Below, piece by piece: positions 9,167 through 17,840 of a stretch of 64,000 bases of DNA. The position numbers were made by a program, and so were the translations under genes. Source of the DNA: Bradyrhizobium lupini (GTDB taxonomy: Bacteria; Pseudomonadota; Alphaproteobacteria; Rhizobiales; Xanthobacteraceae); the NCBI RefSeq assembly GCF_040939785.1, contig NZ_CP162553.1, forward strand, positions 5,971,001 to 6,035,000, given 5' to 3'. Below the pieces are notes generated by a model. It saw only the letters and a program-made list of their open reading frames with translations. It did not search any database and had not been told where the DNA came from. Position 1 is the first letter of the stretch. The number at the start of each line of letters is the position of its first letter.

Positions 9167-10089
9167 GCCGGGGTCCTCTGGACGGGGATGGCACGCAGAT
9201 GGTCGTAGCCGGCGGGAAATGGAGTGAGCTCACCGCTAGGATCTTCGGGCGCAATCCAGACCGCTTTGTTACCTTGCCAGCGTCCAGCCAGCACGTCGTC
9301 GGCGAATCGCGCGAGCAGGTCGGCTGTGAGCGCACCCTTTTCCAACGTGAAGGCGTGATAGGCGCCCGGGATGATCACGAGCGCGCTGTTGGGGATTTCG
9401 ACTCGCAGCGTGTCGTGCAGGGCGCGCGGCGTCAGGAAGTCGAACTCTCCGTTCAGGATCATGGTTGGGACGGCGATCGAGGCGAGTTGCGGCGTCAGCG
9501 GCTGAAAGTCGAGGAACGACTCCATCAGGTTCTGTAACGCGTAGAGGTCATTGACAAGCCAGCCCTGCCGCTTGACCCCGTCGAGCTTGTCCAGCAGCGG
9601 CTTCAACCATTCATCGGACAGATTCATCGGCAGCAGCAGATCCTGGAGATAGCCGGTTCCACCCAGAATTAAGCCGGTACGTAGTGCGTTGCCGATCAGG
9701 AGAAGTTGAGGCGAAAGCTCGGCAAAGCAACTCATGGGCACCAGACCCGAGAGGCGCCTTCCATGCTCGATCGCGTAGCGCAGCGCGATCAAGCCACCGA
9801 AGCTGATTCCACTGAGGAAGACCGAACCTTCACCGAGCATCTCGATCAGGCGATGCAGCGCAAGGACATGGTCGTCCTGATTGATGAAAAGCGTCGGCTT
9901 GTCAGAGGCGCCCTGGCCGAGCAGATCGAATGTCGCAACGCGAAATCCCCGTGCGATAAGCGCGTCGCGATAAGCGCTCCACAGTTCGGAATATTGGGTC
10001 AGTCCATTGACCAGCACGTACGCCGGCGCCGTCGCAGGACCGTCGAGCTCATACCGGATCCGGTAGGAGCCGTGCGTGAGGAATGGCAT
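9163..10089 (-). CDS. Alpha/beta hydrolase (308 aa)
   Basis: A cytosolic serine hydrolase of the alpha/beta fold. The catalytic triad can be read: nucleophile Ser in GISFGG (about residue 95), acid Asp in GEFDFLTP, and His in GAYHAF. The oxyanion segment is VLVNGLTQYSELW. The frame is open 50 codons further upstream, but ATG 10089 gives a normal hydrolase N-terminus (MPFLTHGSYRIRYEL) and leaves room for the regulatory gap shared with the divergent secreted hydrolase gene. The substrate could be an ester, a lactone or a polyhydroxyalkanoate oligomer; nothing in the sequence decides. The FixK-type dyad at 10150 lies ~60 bases upstream, so it may drive this gene as well as the divergent one. Confidence 0.85.
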   Translation of the reverse strand: MPFLTHGSYRIRYELDGPATAPAYVLVNGLTQYSELWSAYRDALIARGFRVATFDLLGQGASDKPTLFINQDDHVLALHRLIEMLGEGSVFLSGISFGGLIALRYAIEHGRRLSGLVPMSCFAELSPQLLLIGNALRTGLILGGTGYLQDLLLPMNLSDEWLKPLLDKLDGVKRQGWLVNDLYALQNLMESFLDFQPLTPQLASIAVPTMILNGEFDFLTPRALHDTLRVEIPNSALVIIPGAYHAFTLEKGALTADLLARFADDVLAGRWQGNKAVWIAPEDPSGELTPFPAGYDHLRAIPVQRTPA

Positions 10090-10149
10090 CGCGGCGACTC
10101 GGCATGTAATTCGTTCTAAAGAATTGTCGCGCGGGCAGTGCGAATTCCC

Positions 10150-10163
10150 TTGCGCTAGATCAA
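10150..10163. promoter_or_regulatory. FixK-type box between divergent hydrolase operons
   Basis: TTGCGCTAGATCAA fits TTG[A/C]-N6-[T/G]CAA. It sits in the 135-base gap between the hydrolase gene starting at 10089 on the minus strand and the secreted hydrolase gene starting at 10225 on the plus strand, ~68 bases from either start, so it could serve both. Weaker than the perfect dyads at 1406 and 8550. Confidence 0.6.
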
Positions 10164-10224
10164 AGGTCGCGCCGCGTCCGCTCCTAGCGTTTGGGAAAAT
10201 CAAAGCCTGCCGGAGGAATTCGCC

Positions 10225-12731
10225 ATGATCGGGAGACATGTCATGCGGCGATATCTCATCAGCCTGCTGTTGCTATTGATCGGGACATCGCTCGCGGTTG
10301 CGCAGCCCATCACGCGCCGCTCGTCGCAGATGCAGCATGACGGTCTGAAGAAGACCTACGAGATCGCGAATTTTCGACTTGGCGGCAAGTACGATCTCGC
10401 CGATCCCTCGAAGTGGGAGAATGGCGGCGAGGGCGGCGTCACGCTCGAATCGCTTGGCGCCGGGAAATTGCACACCGCCTATATCGCGGTCGGTACGCCG
10501 CGGCGCAACGCTGCCGGTGAGATCACCAATGCCGTCGTCATCAACTCATATTATTCTGGCGATGCCACCGACATGTACGAGCAGTGGGTCAAAGGAGCAG
10601 CCTTGTCAGGCACCGTGCCAATTATTGGTCCGGGCCGGCCCATCGACACGGATCGCTACTACGTCATCATGGTCGATCCACTCGGAACGTGGGGCGCCAG
10701 CAAACCGTCGGACGGTCTCGGCGTAAAGTTTCCGCAGTACAGCTACTATGACATGGTCCAGGCCAACTACCGGATGCTGCGCGAGGGGCTGAAGGTCGCG
10801 CGCGTTGCGCTGGTGTCCGGCGTATCCATGGGCGGCACGCAGACGTATGTCTGGGGCGTGATGCATCCCGAATATATCGGCGCACTGATGCCGATCGGCG
10901 GCACCACGCAGTCGGATGGCGAGGATCCCGTCGGCAACTGGACATTCCAGATGATGACGGCAGCGATCGAATCCGATCCGGTGTGGCAGGAAACGAAGGG
11001 TGATTATTACAAGCTGCCCAAGGAGAAGCATCCGATGCCGGGCGTGGCGTTCGGCTGGTCGATCCTCGGGATGACGGGCTATGACTTTGCGTTCCGTACG
11101 ACCCAGAATTGGGGGGCAGTCCAGCCCGAAATCTTCTATTGGGACCCCCGAACGAAAAGGCGGCGTTAAACGTCGTCAACCGTGCCAAGCTTTACGATGC
11201 GGTCGACCTGGTCTGGCGCAACCGTGTCGGCGAAACGCACAACATCAACCCTTATCTCGGCCGCATCCAGGCGCGGACGCTGGTGATGCACATCACCAAT
11301 GACCTGTGGCTGAACTTCAAGTTGGCTCAGAAGGCAGTCGATCGCGTGCCTGGTGCAGACCTTATTGCTCAGGAAAGCCCGGTCGCCCATTATGGTGTGT
11401 TTCCGATCATCAACCAGCGCAAGAATGACCCGAAGTTCGTTGCCTTCATGGATGATGTGGCGAGCCTCGACCGCGCGCAGAAATTCGTTGACAAGAATTA
11501 TCGGGTGCCCGGCGTCGCCGAGAACATCGACCCTAAAAAGTCGTTCTGGAAAGAGTTCGTGACCTACCCCTATCCGGTCAAATACGCCAATGCCAAAGAC
11601 AAGGGCGGCAATTCCTGGCAGATCGGCTACATGGATGAATATGCTGGCACGGATAAGGATCCGAAGGTCCTCGTCGTCATCCATGGCAAAGGCGCTTTCG
11701 GCGGTCACTACGGCAACATCATGCAGTATGCGTTGCGCAGCGGCCTTCGCGTGATCGTGCCCGATCTGCCGCATTACGGCATGTCCGGGCCTGGCAATCT
11801 CGACAAGAGTCCGGCGCGCACGATGCAGGACATGCGCGAGGTCATCTACGACCTCGTCGTCAACCAGCTCGGCGTCAAGAAGGCGTATTATCTCGGCCAT
11901 TCGCTCGGCGGTCAGTTCGTGATGGGCTACGCCCTGACCTGGCCGGATACAGTGCAGGGCCTCGCGCTGGAGGCGCCGTCAGGTCTCGAGGAATATCCGC
12001 GCGAGATCACCATCGCGAAAGGCAAAAAGGCGCCGCTGTTCGACCCGGCCTTCGATCATGACTTCGACAAGTGGAGGGCGACCTGGGACCAGACCGGGAT
12101 CCTTGCCGCGGAGAAGGCGCGTGACGAGCAGAACATTCGTGACTTCTTCTACTTCAAGAAGCGTGACCCGGAGACCGGCGCGGTGTCGGCTGCCAAAAGC
12201 GGCTATTTCTTCAGCGACAGCGAATATGCCCGCCTCCACACCGAGCAGCGCGTCCGGCTGACCAAGGGCAATCCGAAGGAGCTGGAGCAGTGGTGTAACA
12301 TCTTTATCTACGACATCTACACGATCGGCGCCGAGCTCCAGCAGGATGATCCGAAGAACCTCTACGAGCGGCTCACGCAGATAAAGGCGCCGATCTTCCT
12401 CGCATTCGGCGACAAGGAGCCGTTCATCCCGACGCCGGCATTCAATGGGCTGACGGACCTCGGACGCGACGCCATCACGCCGTTCATGACGCGTATGACT
12501 AATGCGGGCAATCGGCCGATCCTGAAGATCTATCCGGAGACCGGGCATTTCATCCACACGGACAATCCGGTCGAATACCCGTCCGACATCGTGGATTTCG
12601 TGACGCGGGGAAGCGTCGACACCTCGTCGCCGGTCGGGACCGACCGCATGATCAAGGGGGCGGTGGTCTCGGCCTTGCCGGTGGCTCCGACACCGCCCGG
12701 CGCCGCGCCGACCGCCGGCCTGAACAAATAG
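10225..12731 (+). CDS. Secreted tandem alpha/beta hydrolase (~835 aa), one frame break
   Basis: A large exported protein with two alpha/beta-hydrolase domains in one chain. An N-terminal signal peptide is clear (LISLLLLLIGTSLAVAQ). Domain 1 (about residues 45-400) resembles homoserine O-acetyltransferase-like hydrolases: Tyr-rich entry SYYSGDATDMYEQW and nucleophile Ser in SGVSMGG. Domain 2 (about 450-800) has VLVVIHGKGAFGG, nucleophile Ser in LGHSLGGQF, an acid in AFGDKEPF and a His in ETGHFIH. The frame breaks at the C5 run at 11145-11149; one more C gives WDPPNEKAALNVV and joins the two parts, so the gene is probably intact in the cell. ATG 10225 has a strong GGAGGA site. It is followed 9 bases later by another hydrolase gene. 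A periplasmic esterase or polyester depolymerase role is plausible but unproven. Confidence 0.85.
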
Positions 12732-12740
12732 GGCCGGTTC

Positions 12741-13602
12741 ATGCCAAGGGTGCAGGCGGGCGAAGTCCAGCTGGGCTGGCGAGAGTGGGGACGAGGCGAC
12801 GTCACCGTCCTCTTCATCCACGGCAATCTAGCCAGCAAGGACTGGATCGAGCTCGCTGCCCCGCTGTTTCCTTCTGGTCTTCGCGTCATCGGCATCGACT
12901 GGCGCGGCTGCGGCGACAGCGACCGGCCGAAGCCTACGGTTGACTACACCAACTACACGATGCAGCAGCACGCACAGGACATGCTGGCTGCACTCGATAC
13001 CCTGGATATCAATTACTGCCACCTTGCAACGCATTCGACGGGCGGCATCATCGCGGCCCGTATGCTGCTGATGCAACCGCGCCGCTTCGGACGGGTATTT
13101 GCGCTTGATCCGGTCACGCCGCTGGGCATGGCCTTCAATACTGATCAGATCGGACTGTTTCGGGCTATGATGGCGAGCAAGGAGCTGACCCGCTCGGTGA
13201 TGGCGACCGCAGCCTCATCGCTGTTCGTGCCTGAAAGCATGGCGCCGAATAAAGTTCCGCAGTTCCGTCCGGGGGTGCGGACATTCAGGCGTTGTTCGAC
13301 AGGATCATCGAACAAACTTTTGGCGTCTCCGAAGGCATCTGGATCGGGACACCCGTGAATCTCACGCGCGAACGGGACAGCCGGGAACTGGAAAGCCGCA
13401 TGCCGGAGATCGGGCATTCGCACCTGGTATTGTGGGGCGAATGGGACGGCTGGATCCCCCCGCCGATCTTCATATGATGGCCGCGGTAATGCCGGACTGC
13501 CGCCTCGTCGTGGTGCCCGGTATCGGGCATTCGATGAACCTCGAAATGCCCGCGCTCTACGCCGGCTATTTTGGTGCGTGGTTCGGGGGACTTGCGGCAT
13601 AA
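12741..13602 (+). CDS. Alpha/beta hydrolase (~287 aa), two frame breaks
   Basis: A cytosolic-type alpha/beta hydrolase of normal length when read across two breaks. VLFIHGNLASKDWIE is the oxyanion block, IGIDWRGCGDSDRP the following turn, and ATHSTGG carries the nucleophile Ser (about residue 98). After the first break (G5 at 13271-13275; six G restore the frame) the chain continues through HLVLWGEWDGWIPP, and after the second (C6 at 13456-13461; seven C restore it) through VVVPGIGHSMNLEMPALY to a stop at 13602, giving the acid and the catalytic His of the triad. The ATG at 12741 lies 9 bases after the tandem hydrolase stop, so they form an operon. Two losses in homopolymers within 200 bases suggest base-calling error, but a real pseudogene cannot be excluded. 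Confidence 0.78.
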
Positions 13603-14652
13603 CAAGAAGGAAATGAACGCTATCACCGCGAAGGCAATCATCCCAATCGCCAACCTGTTGTTCATGATCCTTGCCGTCTTCATCAGCAACCAAGGCTAGT
13701 CCGAGATTCGGAGTGGGAGCTGTTTGCTAGATCAAAGAATGCACGGACGATGTTGGTGTTGCCTCGTGATCTTGGCGGGTTGATTAAAGGCGCATGTGCC
13801 CACACTGCACGGGGAGGAGCGGGACTGGTCACCTCAGCCTCTTCCTATTTGCGCGTCGCTGCTGAATCGACATCCTCAACCGGACGCTGCGCCGTTCAGG
13901 ACACATTCGATAGTTTTTCATAAATCTGCCGCGGGGGCTCCACCCGAAAGGTGAACTTCCCGACGGCGCTCCACCACAAAGGTGAACGTCTGGGCGAGTG
14001 GCATCGACGGAGCCGACAAGCCGCACGGTGCCACCCGCTTCACTTCAGCCGAGATCTAAGCTCAGGCCTCATCCCTTGCTTCTCTACGACTTACCGGCTT
14101 TTCTTCCTCTTTCGATATGACTGCTAGGATCTCAAGCTGGTGCGCGAGCGCAGTACAGCTACGCGATGCTTCGCAGGACTGCGGAACGACGCGCCGAATT
14201 CGCTGGATCGGCATCGAGCTCTTTGGCTTTCAACGCGAAAGTTTTGCATTGTGAGATAGAGGGGAGTTCTGCTGAGCCCATCTCGCTGCCCCCGTGAAAG
14301 CAAGGCTTACCCGGGGCTGAAAGGCACATGTTAATTCCGTCCCTGGCCCCGCATAAAGAGCGGTGTCGGGCAGGACCGGCGCTGGCTGCGCCACCTCGTA
14401 GATCCTACTCAGCGCAGTCGGCCGCCGGCATCCGCCCCTGACAGCGATGAGGGCGGGGGACCAGCCTCTCGTTTCTTTGACAGATTTCCCGCGCGGCGCG
14501 GACCGAAATTGCTACGGTCTGCTGTAGGCGTCTGGAGCTGGAGAACAAGCTTCAAAACGAGGGAGCCCAACCGAATGCCGCGCCAACCCTACTGGCGATG
14601 TTTTTGGAGTGGACGGCGACTTGATAAGGCCGCCAGAGAGACCGCGAGCGCG
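13603..14652. other. Gene-poor interval of ~1 kb
   Basis: I find no convincing gene on either strand. The only structure I can support is the imperfect 20-base direct repeat at 13937-13987 (separate entry). A TTTG-CTAGAT-CAAA sequence near 13733 resembles a FixK box, but its half-sites are one base off the usual spacing. Lower GC patches and scattered stop codons suggest old, decayed DNA, in keeping with the integrase remnant just downstream. Confidence 0.6.
13937..13987. repeat. Imperfect 20-bp direct repeat, period 31 bp
   Basis: Two copies of GCTCCACC[C/A][G/C]AAAGGTGAAC lie at 13937-13956 and 13968-13987 and match at 18 of 20 positions. They are not part of any visible gene. They may be subterminal repeats left by an insertion element, but no transposase or partner end is seen. 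Confidence 0.6.
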
Positions 14653-14742
14653 TCACAACGCAATTAGCACGACGCCGATGAGGGCGCCCGAAAACAGAAC
14701 CGACACCACAACAAGAATTGCGAAGAGACGATCGAACAGCAT
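14653..14742 (-). CDS. Small single-span membrane protein (29 aa)
   Basis: This short frame begins at ATG 14742 with a strong GGAGG Shine-Dalgarno five bases upstream. It encodes a 29-residue peptide that is almost wholly a membrane helix (FAILVVVSVLFSGALIGVVLIAL) after a short charged N-terminus (MLFDR). A longer frame open to 14862 in the same phase lacks this ribosome site, so the short form is preferred. Such tiny hydrophobic proteins are common in Bradyrhizobium-type genomes and generally unstudied; no function can be given. The position, beside an integrase remnant in gene-poor DNA, could mean it is a leftover, but the intact ribosome site argues that it is translated. Confidence 0.5.
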   Translation of the reverse strand: MLFDRLFAILVVVSVLFSGALIGVVLIAL

Positions 14743-14818
14743 GACGGCCTCCTTCGATTGATTCGCGAACATACCATGGTTCAGCGCTTTAAGAATCACA
14801 CCGATTCCAGCGACTCCA

Positions 14819-14986
14819 TTATCGGCAATGGGCTTTCCGTTTTTGGTACGACCCGGTGGCACAAACCTTCCGGTCGTAGAGTTTGGTCCTCTTGGGGACC
14901 CGTTTCTCGCACAGGCGGTCGGTCAGGATGACGCTGCTATTGCGGCCGCGCTTGCCAGCGGTGTCCGCGATGATGGTAGCATCCAT
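14819..14986 (-). pseudogene. Tyrosine recombinase (phage-type integrase) N-terminal remnant
   Basis: A 55-codon frame whose middle (VILTDRLCEKRVPKRTKLYDRK) strongly resembles the N-terminal arm-binding part of rhizobial tyrosine-recombinase integrases, which usually run LTDRxCEKRVxxRTKxYDRxCxGLYV. After YDRK the similarity stops and the frame ends in a stop codon, so the catalytic core (Arg-His-Arg-Tyr) is missing altogether. No core fragment is seen in the neighbouring frames. This is the debris of an integrated element. No tRNA gene or attachment-site duplication is visible beside it. Confidence 0.6.
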
Positions 14987-15268
14987 GTGGTTTCAGCTCC
15001 TAAGGCTTGGGACCAAAGAGCTCGGCTTTAAGACTTTCAGTTTGTCGTGCGGACGCTGAAAGGCGTAGGGCCGGGCCCTTGGTGAAGCCCGCTGAAACAG
15101 CCCGCATCAGGGTAGTCGAAAAGCCCTTCTTTCAAAGTCTTTTGTTAGTTTCGGCGTGTTTCACCGAATGCCAAAATATAGACGTGTGGTCCTGGCCGTC
15201 GTTGCTACGTCAAGCCCTGGCGAATGCGGCATCTGCGTCAACCGGCGCGGTGGCGGTGACTTTCGTGG

Positions 15269-15630
15269 GGTGAGGGAGGCCAAAGAGAACTCGGCTCCCG
15301 GGAGAGCACGGCATAAGCCGTCCAACCATCGCGCAGGGAAGGCCGAGTGATTGGCTACACCTGTATGCTGCTGTGCGGTTTTCCTGCGTGTGCTTTTCGC
15401 GCAGCGGACCGCGGGTGCCAGCCGGCACCGGCCTTCCCTGCGCCCTCTTGGACAAGAGGGTGAAGCGACCAGGCAAAGCTCGGGCGAAATCAGCCGCGAG
15501 AACGCGAAGACGTGTCTGCGATTGGACTGGCGCTGCCGCCTCACACTCCGTGCGAGCGCAGCGAAGCAATCCAGAAATGCATCTCCGGAAAATGTCTGGA
15601 TTGCTTCGTCGCAAGAGCTCCTCGCAATGA
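15269..15630. repeat. Composite dispersed repeat with three inverted-repeat stems
   Basis: This non-coding stretch has a layered structure. A 15-bp perfect inverted repeat (GCGCAGGGAAGGCCG at 15331-15345; its complement at 15429-15443) encloses ~80 bases; a 7-bp hairpin (CCCTCTT/AAGAGGG, 15443-15460) follows; then a 14-bp inverted repeat (15562-15575 with 15595-15608, around GAAGCAATCCAGA) marks the right end, followed by a GCAAGAGCTCCTCGCAATGACG tail. From general knowledge this is a high-copy intergenic repeat type of Bradyrhizobium and relatives, probably mobilised in trans or acting at the RNA level. Several open frames cross it, but none looks coding. Confidence 0.75.
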
Positions 15631-15672
15631 CGACGTGGAGGCAGTTTCGCTGATCGCGCTAGGCTTCCGGCA

Positions 15673-15891
15673 TCACCGTCCCGCTGGTGCAGACATCGCG
15701 CCGTTGGAATAGCGGGACCAGTCGGGCCCGGTCGGCTGCGAGGGCCAGAGCGCGGCGTTGGAGTCGCGCACCGACTGGGTGATGGGATGGGGCTGCGCCT
15801 TGCGGACATGACGGCGGTCGTTCGCCGCGGCAGTCTGGATGGTGGCGGCGGCAATCAGCGTCGCGCCGAGAATGATGAAAGTCTTTTGCAT
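15673..15891 (-). CDS. Small exported hypothetical protein (72 aa)
   Basis: A 72-residue protein with a clear signal peptide (FIILGATLIAAATIQTAAA) and a mature part of ~48 residues ending NGAMSAPAGR. It has no cysteine pair, membrane helix or known domain. Proteins of this size with the same layout (cleaved leader, NSNAALWP-like centre and SAPAGR-like tail) recur in Bradyrhizobium genomes without known function; this is from memory. It probably lies in the periplasm. It starts ~230 bases before, and divergent from, the small exported gene at 16119, so the two share an upstream region. Confidence 0.65.
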   Translation of the reverse strand: MQKTFIILGATLIAAATIQTAAANDRRHVRKAQPHPITQSVRDSNAALWPSQPTGPDWSRYSNGAMSAPAGR

Positions 15892-16118
15892 TGTTTCTTT
15901 CTCCCGTGACGACGCCCGGCTGTGAGATGTGTGTTTTGTGTGTCGCCGTCGCGGCTGACATGGCGACGCGCCCGGCCGATATCACCGCTCGCGACATCAC
16001 ATTGGGGCGAGCCAATTTTCTAGCCTCGGCTAAATATTCGGCAATCGCGACCGGTGGCACGGGTGGACTTGCCTGCTCCAATCCGGTTCAATGGGCCAAA
16101 TCTGGTTTTCAGGCGACA

Positions 16119-16397
16119 ATGATGTCGAAATATCTGCTGGTCCTTCTGCTGATCGCCTCGCCGGCCGTGGCGCAGGTCAAGCTGACCCCAAAAACATCGG
16201 CGGCGCATCCGGACCCCTGCGCGCCGATCGGACGGACCGCGGACGGCAAGCTGGTCTACTCCATGAAATGCGAAAATTTGCCGGTGCCGCCTCCGTCGCC
16301 GCAGGCGGAACTGAGGGAGGCGCCGCAGCCCGCCGCCGAGCCGGAGCCCGAGACGCGGCGGAGTGGCGTTTTCGGCTGGTCCTACGACCGCAGGTAA
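16119..16397 (+). CDS. Small exported proline-rich hypothetical protein (92 aa)
   Basis: The frame is open from further upstream, but the paired ATG codons at 16119/16122 begin a clear signal peptide (YLLVLLLIASPAVAQ). The mature part has DPCAPIGRTADGKLVYSMKC (two Cys that could form a disulfide), then a proline/glutamate-rich linker (PVPPPSPQAELREAPQPAAEP) and a short basic end. It is likely periplasmic. No domain is recognised. It comes just before the DUF3830-puuE-uraD/H gene row with a gap of ~90 bases, but nothing ties it to purine metabolism. Confidence 0.6.
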   Translation: MMSKYLLVLLLIASPAVAQVKLTPKTSAAHPDPCAPIGRTADGKLVYSMKCENLPVPPPSPQAELREAPQPAAEPEPETRRSGVFGWSYDRR

Positions 16398-16485
16398 CGG
16401 GCCGCGCCCCTTGCGCGAAGCCCGACGGAGTGCTCTTTGCCTGAAAATTCCCCGTGGGGCCACCGCCCCGATCCAGAGAGATGAG

Positions 16486-16899
16486 ATGACCAAACTCGTT
16501 ATCCGCGCCGGCGACTTCACCTTCGATGCCCGTTTCGAGGAGCAAGCGGCGCCCAAGACTGTCGCCGCGTTCCGCAAGGCGCTGCCGTTCGAAAGCCACA
16601 TCATCCACGTGCGCTGGAGCGGCGAGGGGGTGTGGATGCCCCTCGGCGACTTGGACTTCGGTGTCGGTTACGAGAACCACACCAGCTATCCCGCGCCCGG
16701 CCAGATCATCCTCTATCCCGGCGGCATCAGCGAGACCGAGATCCTGATGGCCTATGGCGGCGTGCACTTCGCGAGCAAGATGGGCCAACTCGCCGGCAAC
16801 CATTTCATCACGCTGACCTCTGGCCTGGACAATCTGGCAACGCTCGGCAAGAGCGTGCTGTGGAAGGGCGCGCTGCCGATCCGCTTCGAGGAAGTCTGA
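16486..16899 (+). CDS. DUF3830-family protein (cyclophilin-like fold), purine cluster
   Basis: A 137-residue protein of the DUF3830 family, a small cyclophilin-like beta-barrel known from ureide and purine gene clusters. The family blocks TVAAFRKALPF, HIIHVRWSGEGVWMPLG and QIILYPGGISETEILMAYG are present. ATG 16486 gives the natural N-terminus MTKLVIRAGDFTF; the frame is open further upstream but without a good ribosome site. It is directly followed, with no gap, by the GTG start of the puuE-like gene, so the two are translationally coupled. Its biochemical role in uric acid breakdown is not known; a chaperone-like or accessory role to the deacetylase-fold allantoinase is a guess. Confidence 0.85.
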   Translation: MTKLVIRAGDFTFDARFEEQAAPKTVAAFRKALPFESHIIHVRWSGEGVWMPLGDLDFGVGYENHTSYPAPGQIILYPGGISETEILMAYGGVHFASKMGQLAGNHFITLTSGLDNLATLGKSVLWKGALPIRFEEV

Positions 16900-17835
16900 G
16901 TGACTGGTACCCGCTACCCGCGCGATCTCCGCGGTTACGGCCGCAACCCGCCGCACCCGCAATGGCCCGGCAACGCGCGGGTCGCGGTGCAGTTCGTCGT
17001 CAATTTCGAGGAGGGCGGCGAAAACAACATCCTGCATGGCGACCCTGCCTCGGAAGCGTTTCTGTCCGACGTGCTCGGCGCACAGCCTTGGCCCGGCCAG
17101 CGCCACGCCAATATCGAATCGATGTTCGAATATGGCTCGCGCGCCGGCTTCTGGCGGCTGTGGCGGATGTTCAGCGAGCGGAAGTGGCCGACCACCGTGT
17201 TCGGCGTCGCCACAGCGCTGAAGCGCAATCCGGAAATCGTAGCTGCCATGAAGGAAGCGGGCTGGGACATCGCCAGCCACAGCCTGAAGTGGATCGAGCA
17301 CAAGGACATGACCGAGGCGCAGGAGCGCGCGGAGATCGCGGAAGCGATCCGCGTCCACACTGCGGCGACCGGCTCGCGGCCGCTCGGCTGGTACACCGGA
17401 CGCTCCTCGATCAACACCAACCGTCTGTTGATGGAGGAGGGCGGCTTCCTCTATCTCTGCGATTTCTACGCCGACGATCTGCCCTATTGGGTCAAGGGCG
17501 CCAGCGGTAAGCAGCTCGTCATTCCCTATACGCTCGACGCCAACGACATGCGCTTCATCAATCCGCAAGGCTTTGCCGAAGGCGAGCAGTTCTTCACCTA
17601 TCTGAAGGATGCCTTCGACGTGCTCTATGCCGAAGGCCAGAGCGCGCCGAAGATGATATCGGTCGGCCTGCACTGTCGTCTCGCCGGTCGCCCCGGCCGC
17701 GCGGCGGGGCTGATCCGCTTCCTCGACTACATCGGCAAGCACGAGCGCGTCTGGGTGCCGACGCGATTGCAGATCGCCCAGCATTGGCACGACAAGCTCG
17801 CGCACCTTGCGGCCGACGCATTCGAGATCGGGTGA
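16900..17835 (+). CDS. puuE: Allantoinase of polysaccharide-deacetylase fold (PuuE type)
   Basis: A 311-residue cofactor-independent allantoinase that opens S-allantoin to allantoate. It has the NodB-like barrel: VQFVVNFEEGGENNIL near residue 30, FEYGSRAGFWRL, the HSLKW block carrying a conserved His (about residue 127), RPLGWYTGRSSINT, and SVGLHCRLAGRPGRAAGL near the C-terminus. The start is GTG 16900, immediately after the DUF3830 stop, the only start giving MTGTRYPRDLRGYG. The next gene, uraD-uraH, begins 5 bases after its stop. The order DUF3830-puuE-uraD/H is a coherent uric acid operon: HIU hydrolase and OHCU decarboxylase make S-allantoin, which this enzyme consumes. Confidence 0.92.
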   Translation: MTGTRYPRDLRGYGRNPPHPQWPGNARVAVQFVVNFEEGGENNILHGDPASEAFLSDVLGAQPWPGQRHANIESMFEYGSRAGFWRLWRMFSERKWPTTVFGVATALKRNPEIVAAMKEAGWDIASHSLKWIEHKDMTEAQERAEIAEAIRVHTAATGSRPLGWYTGRSSINTNRLLMEEGGFLYLCDFYADDLPYWVKGASGKQLVIPYTLDANDMRFINPQGFAEGEQFFTYLKDAFDVLYAEGQSAPKMISVGLHCRLAGRPGRAAGLIRFLDYIGKHERVWVPTRLQIAQHWHDKLAHLAADAFEIG

Positions 17836-17840
17836 GGACG

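Noticed and set aside
13726..13740. TTTG-CTAGAT-CAAA as a fourth FixK box
   Set aside because: The TTG and CAA half-sites are separated by 6 and not 8 bases, and no gene follows at a suitable distance.
15262..15660. Open frames across the composite repeat (several of 60-130 codons)
   Set aside because: They overlap in all phases on both strands and follow the inverted repeats, with no protein pattern.
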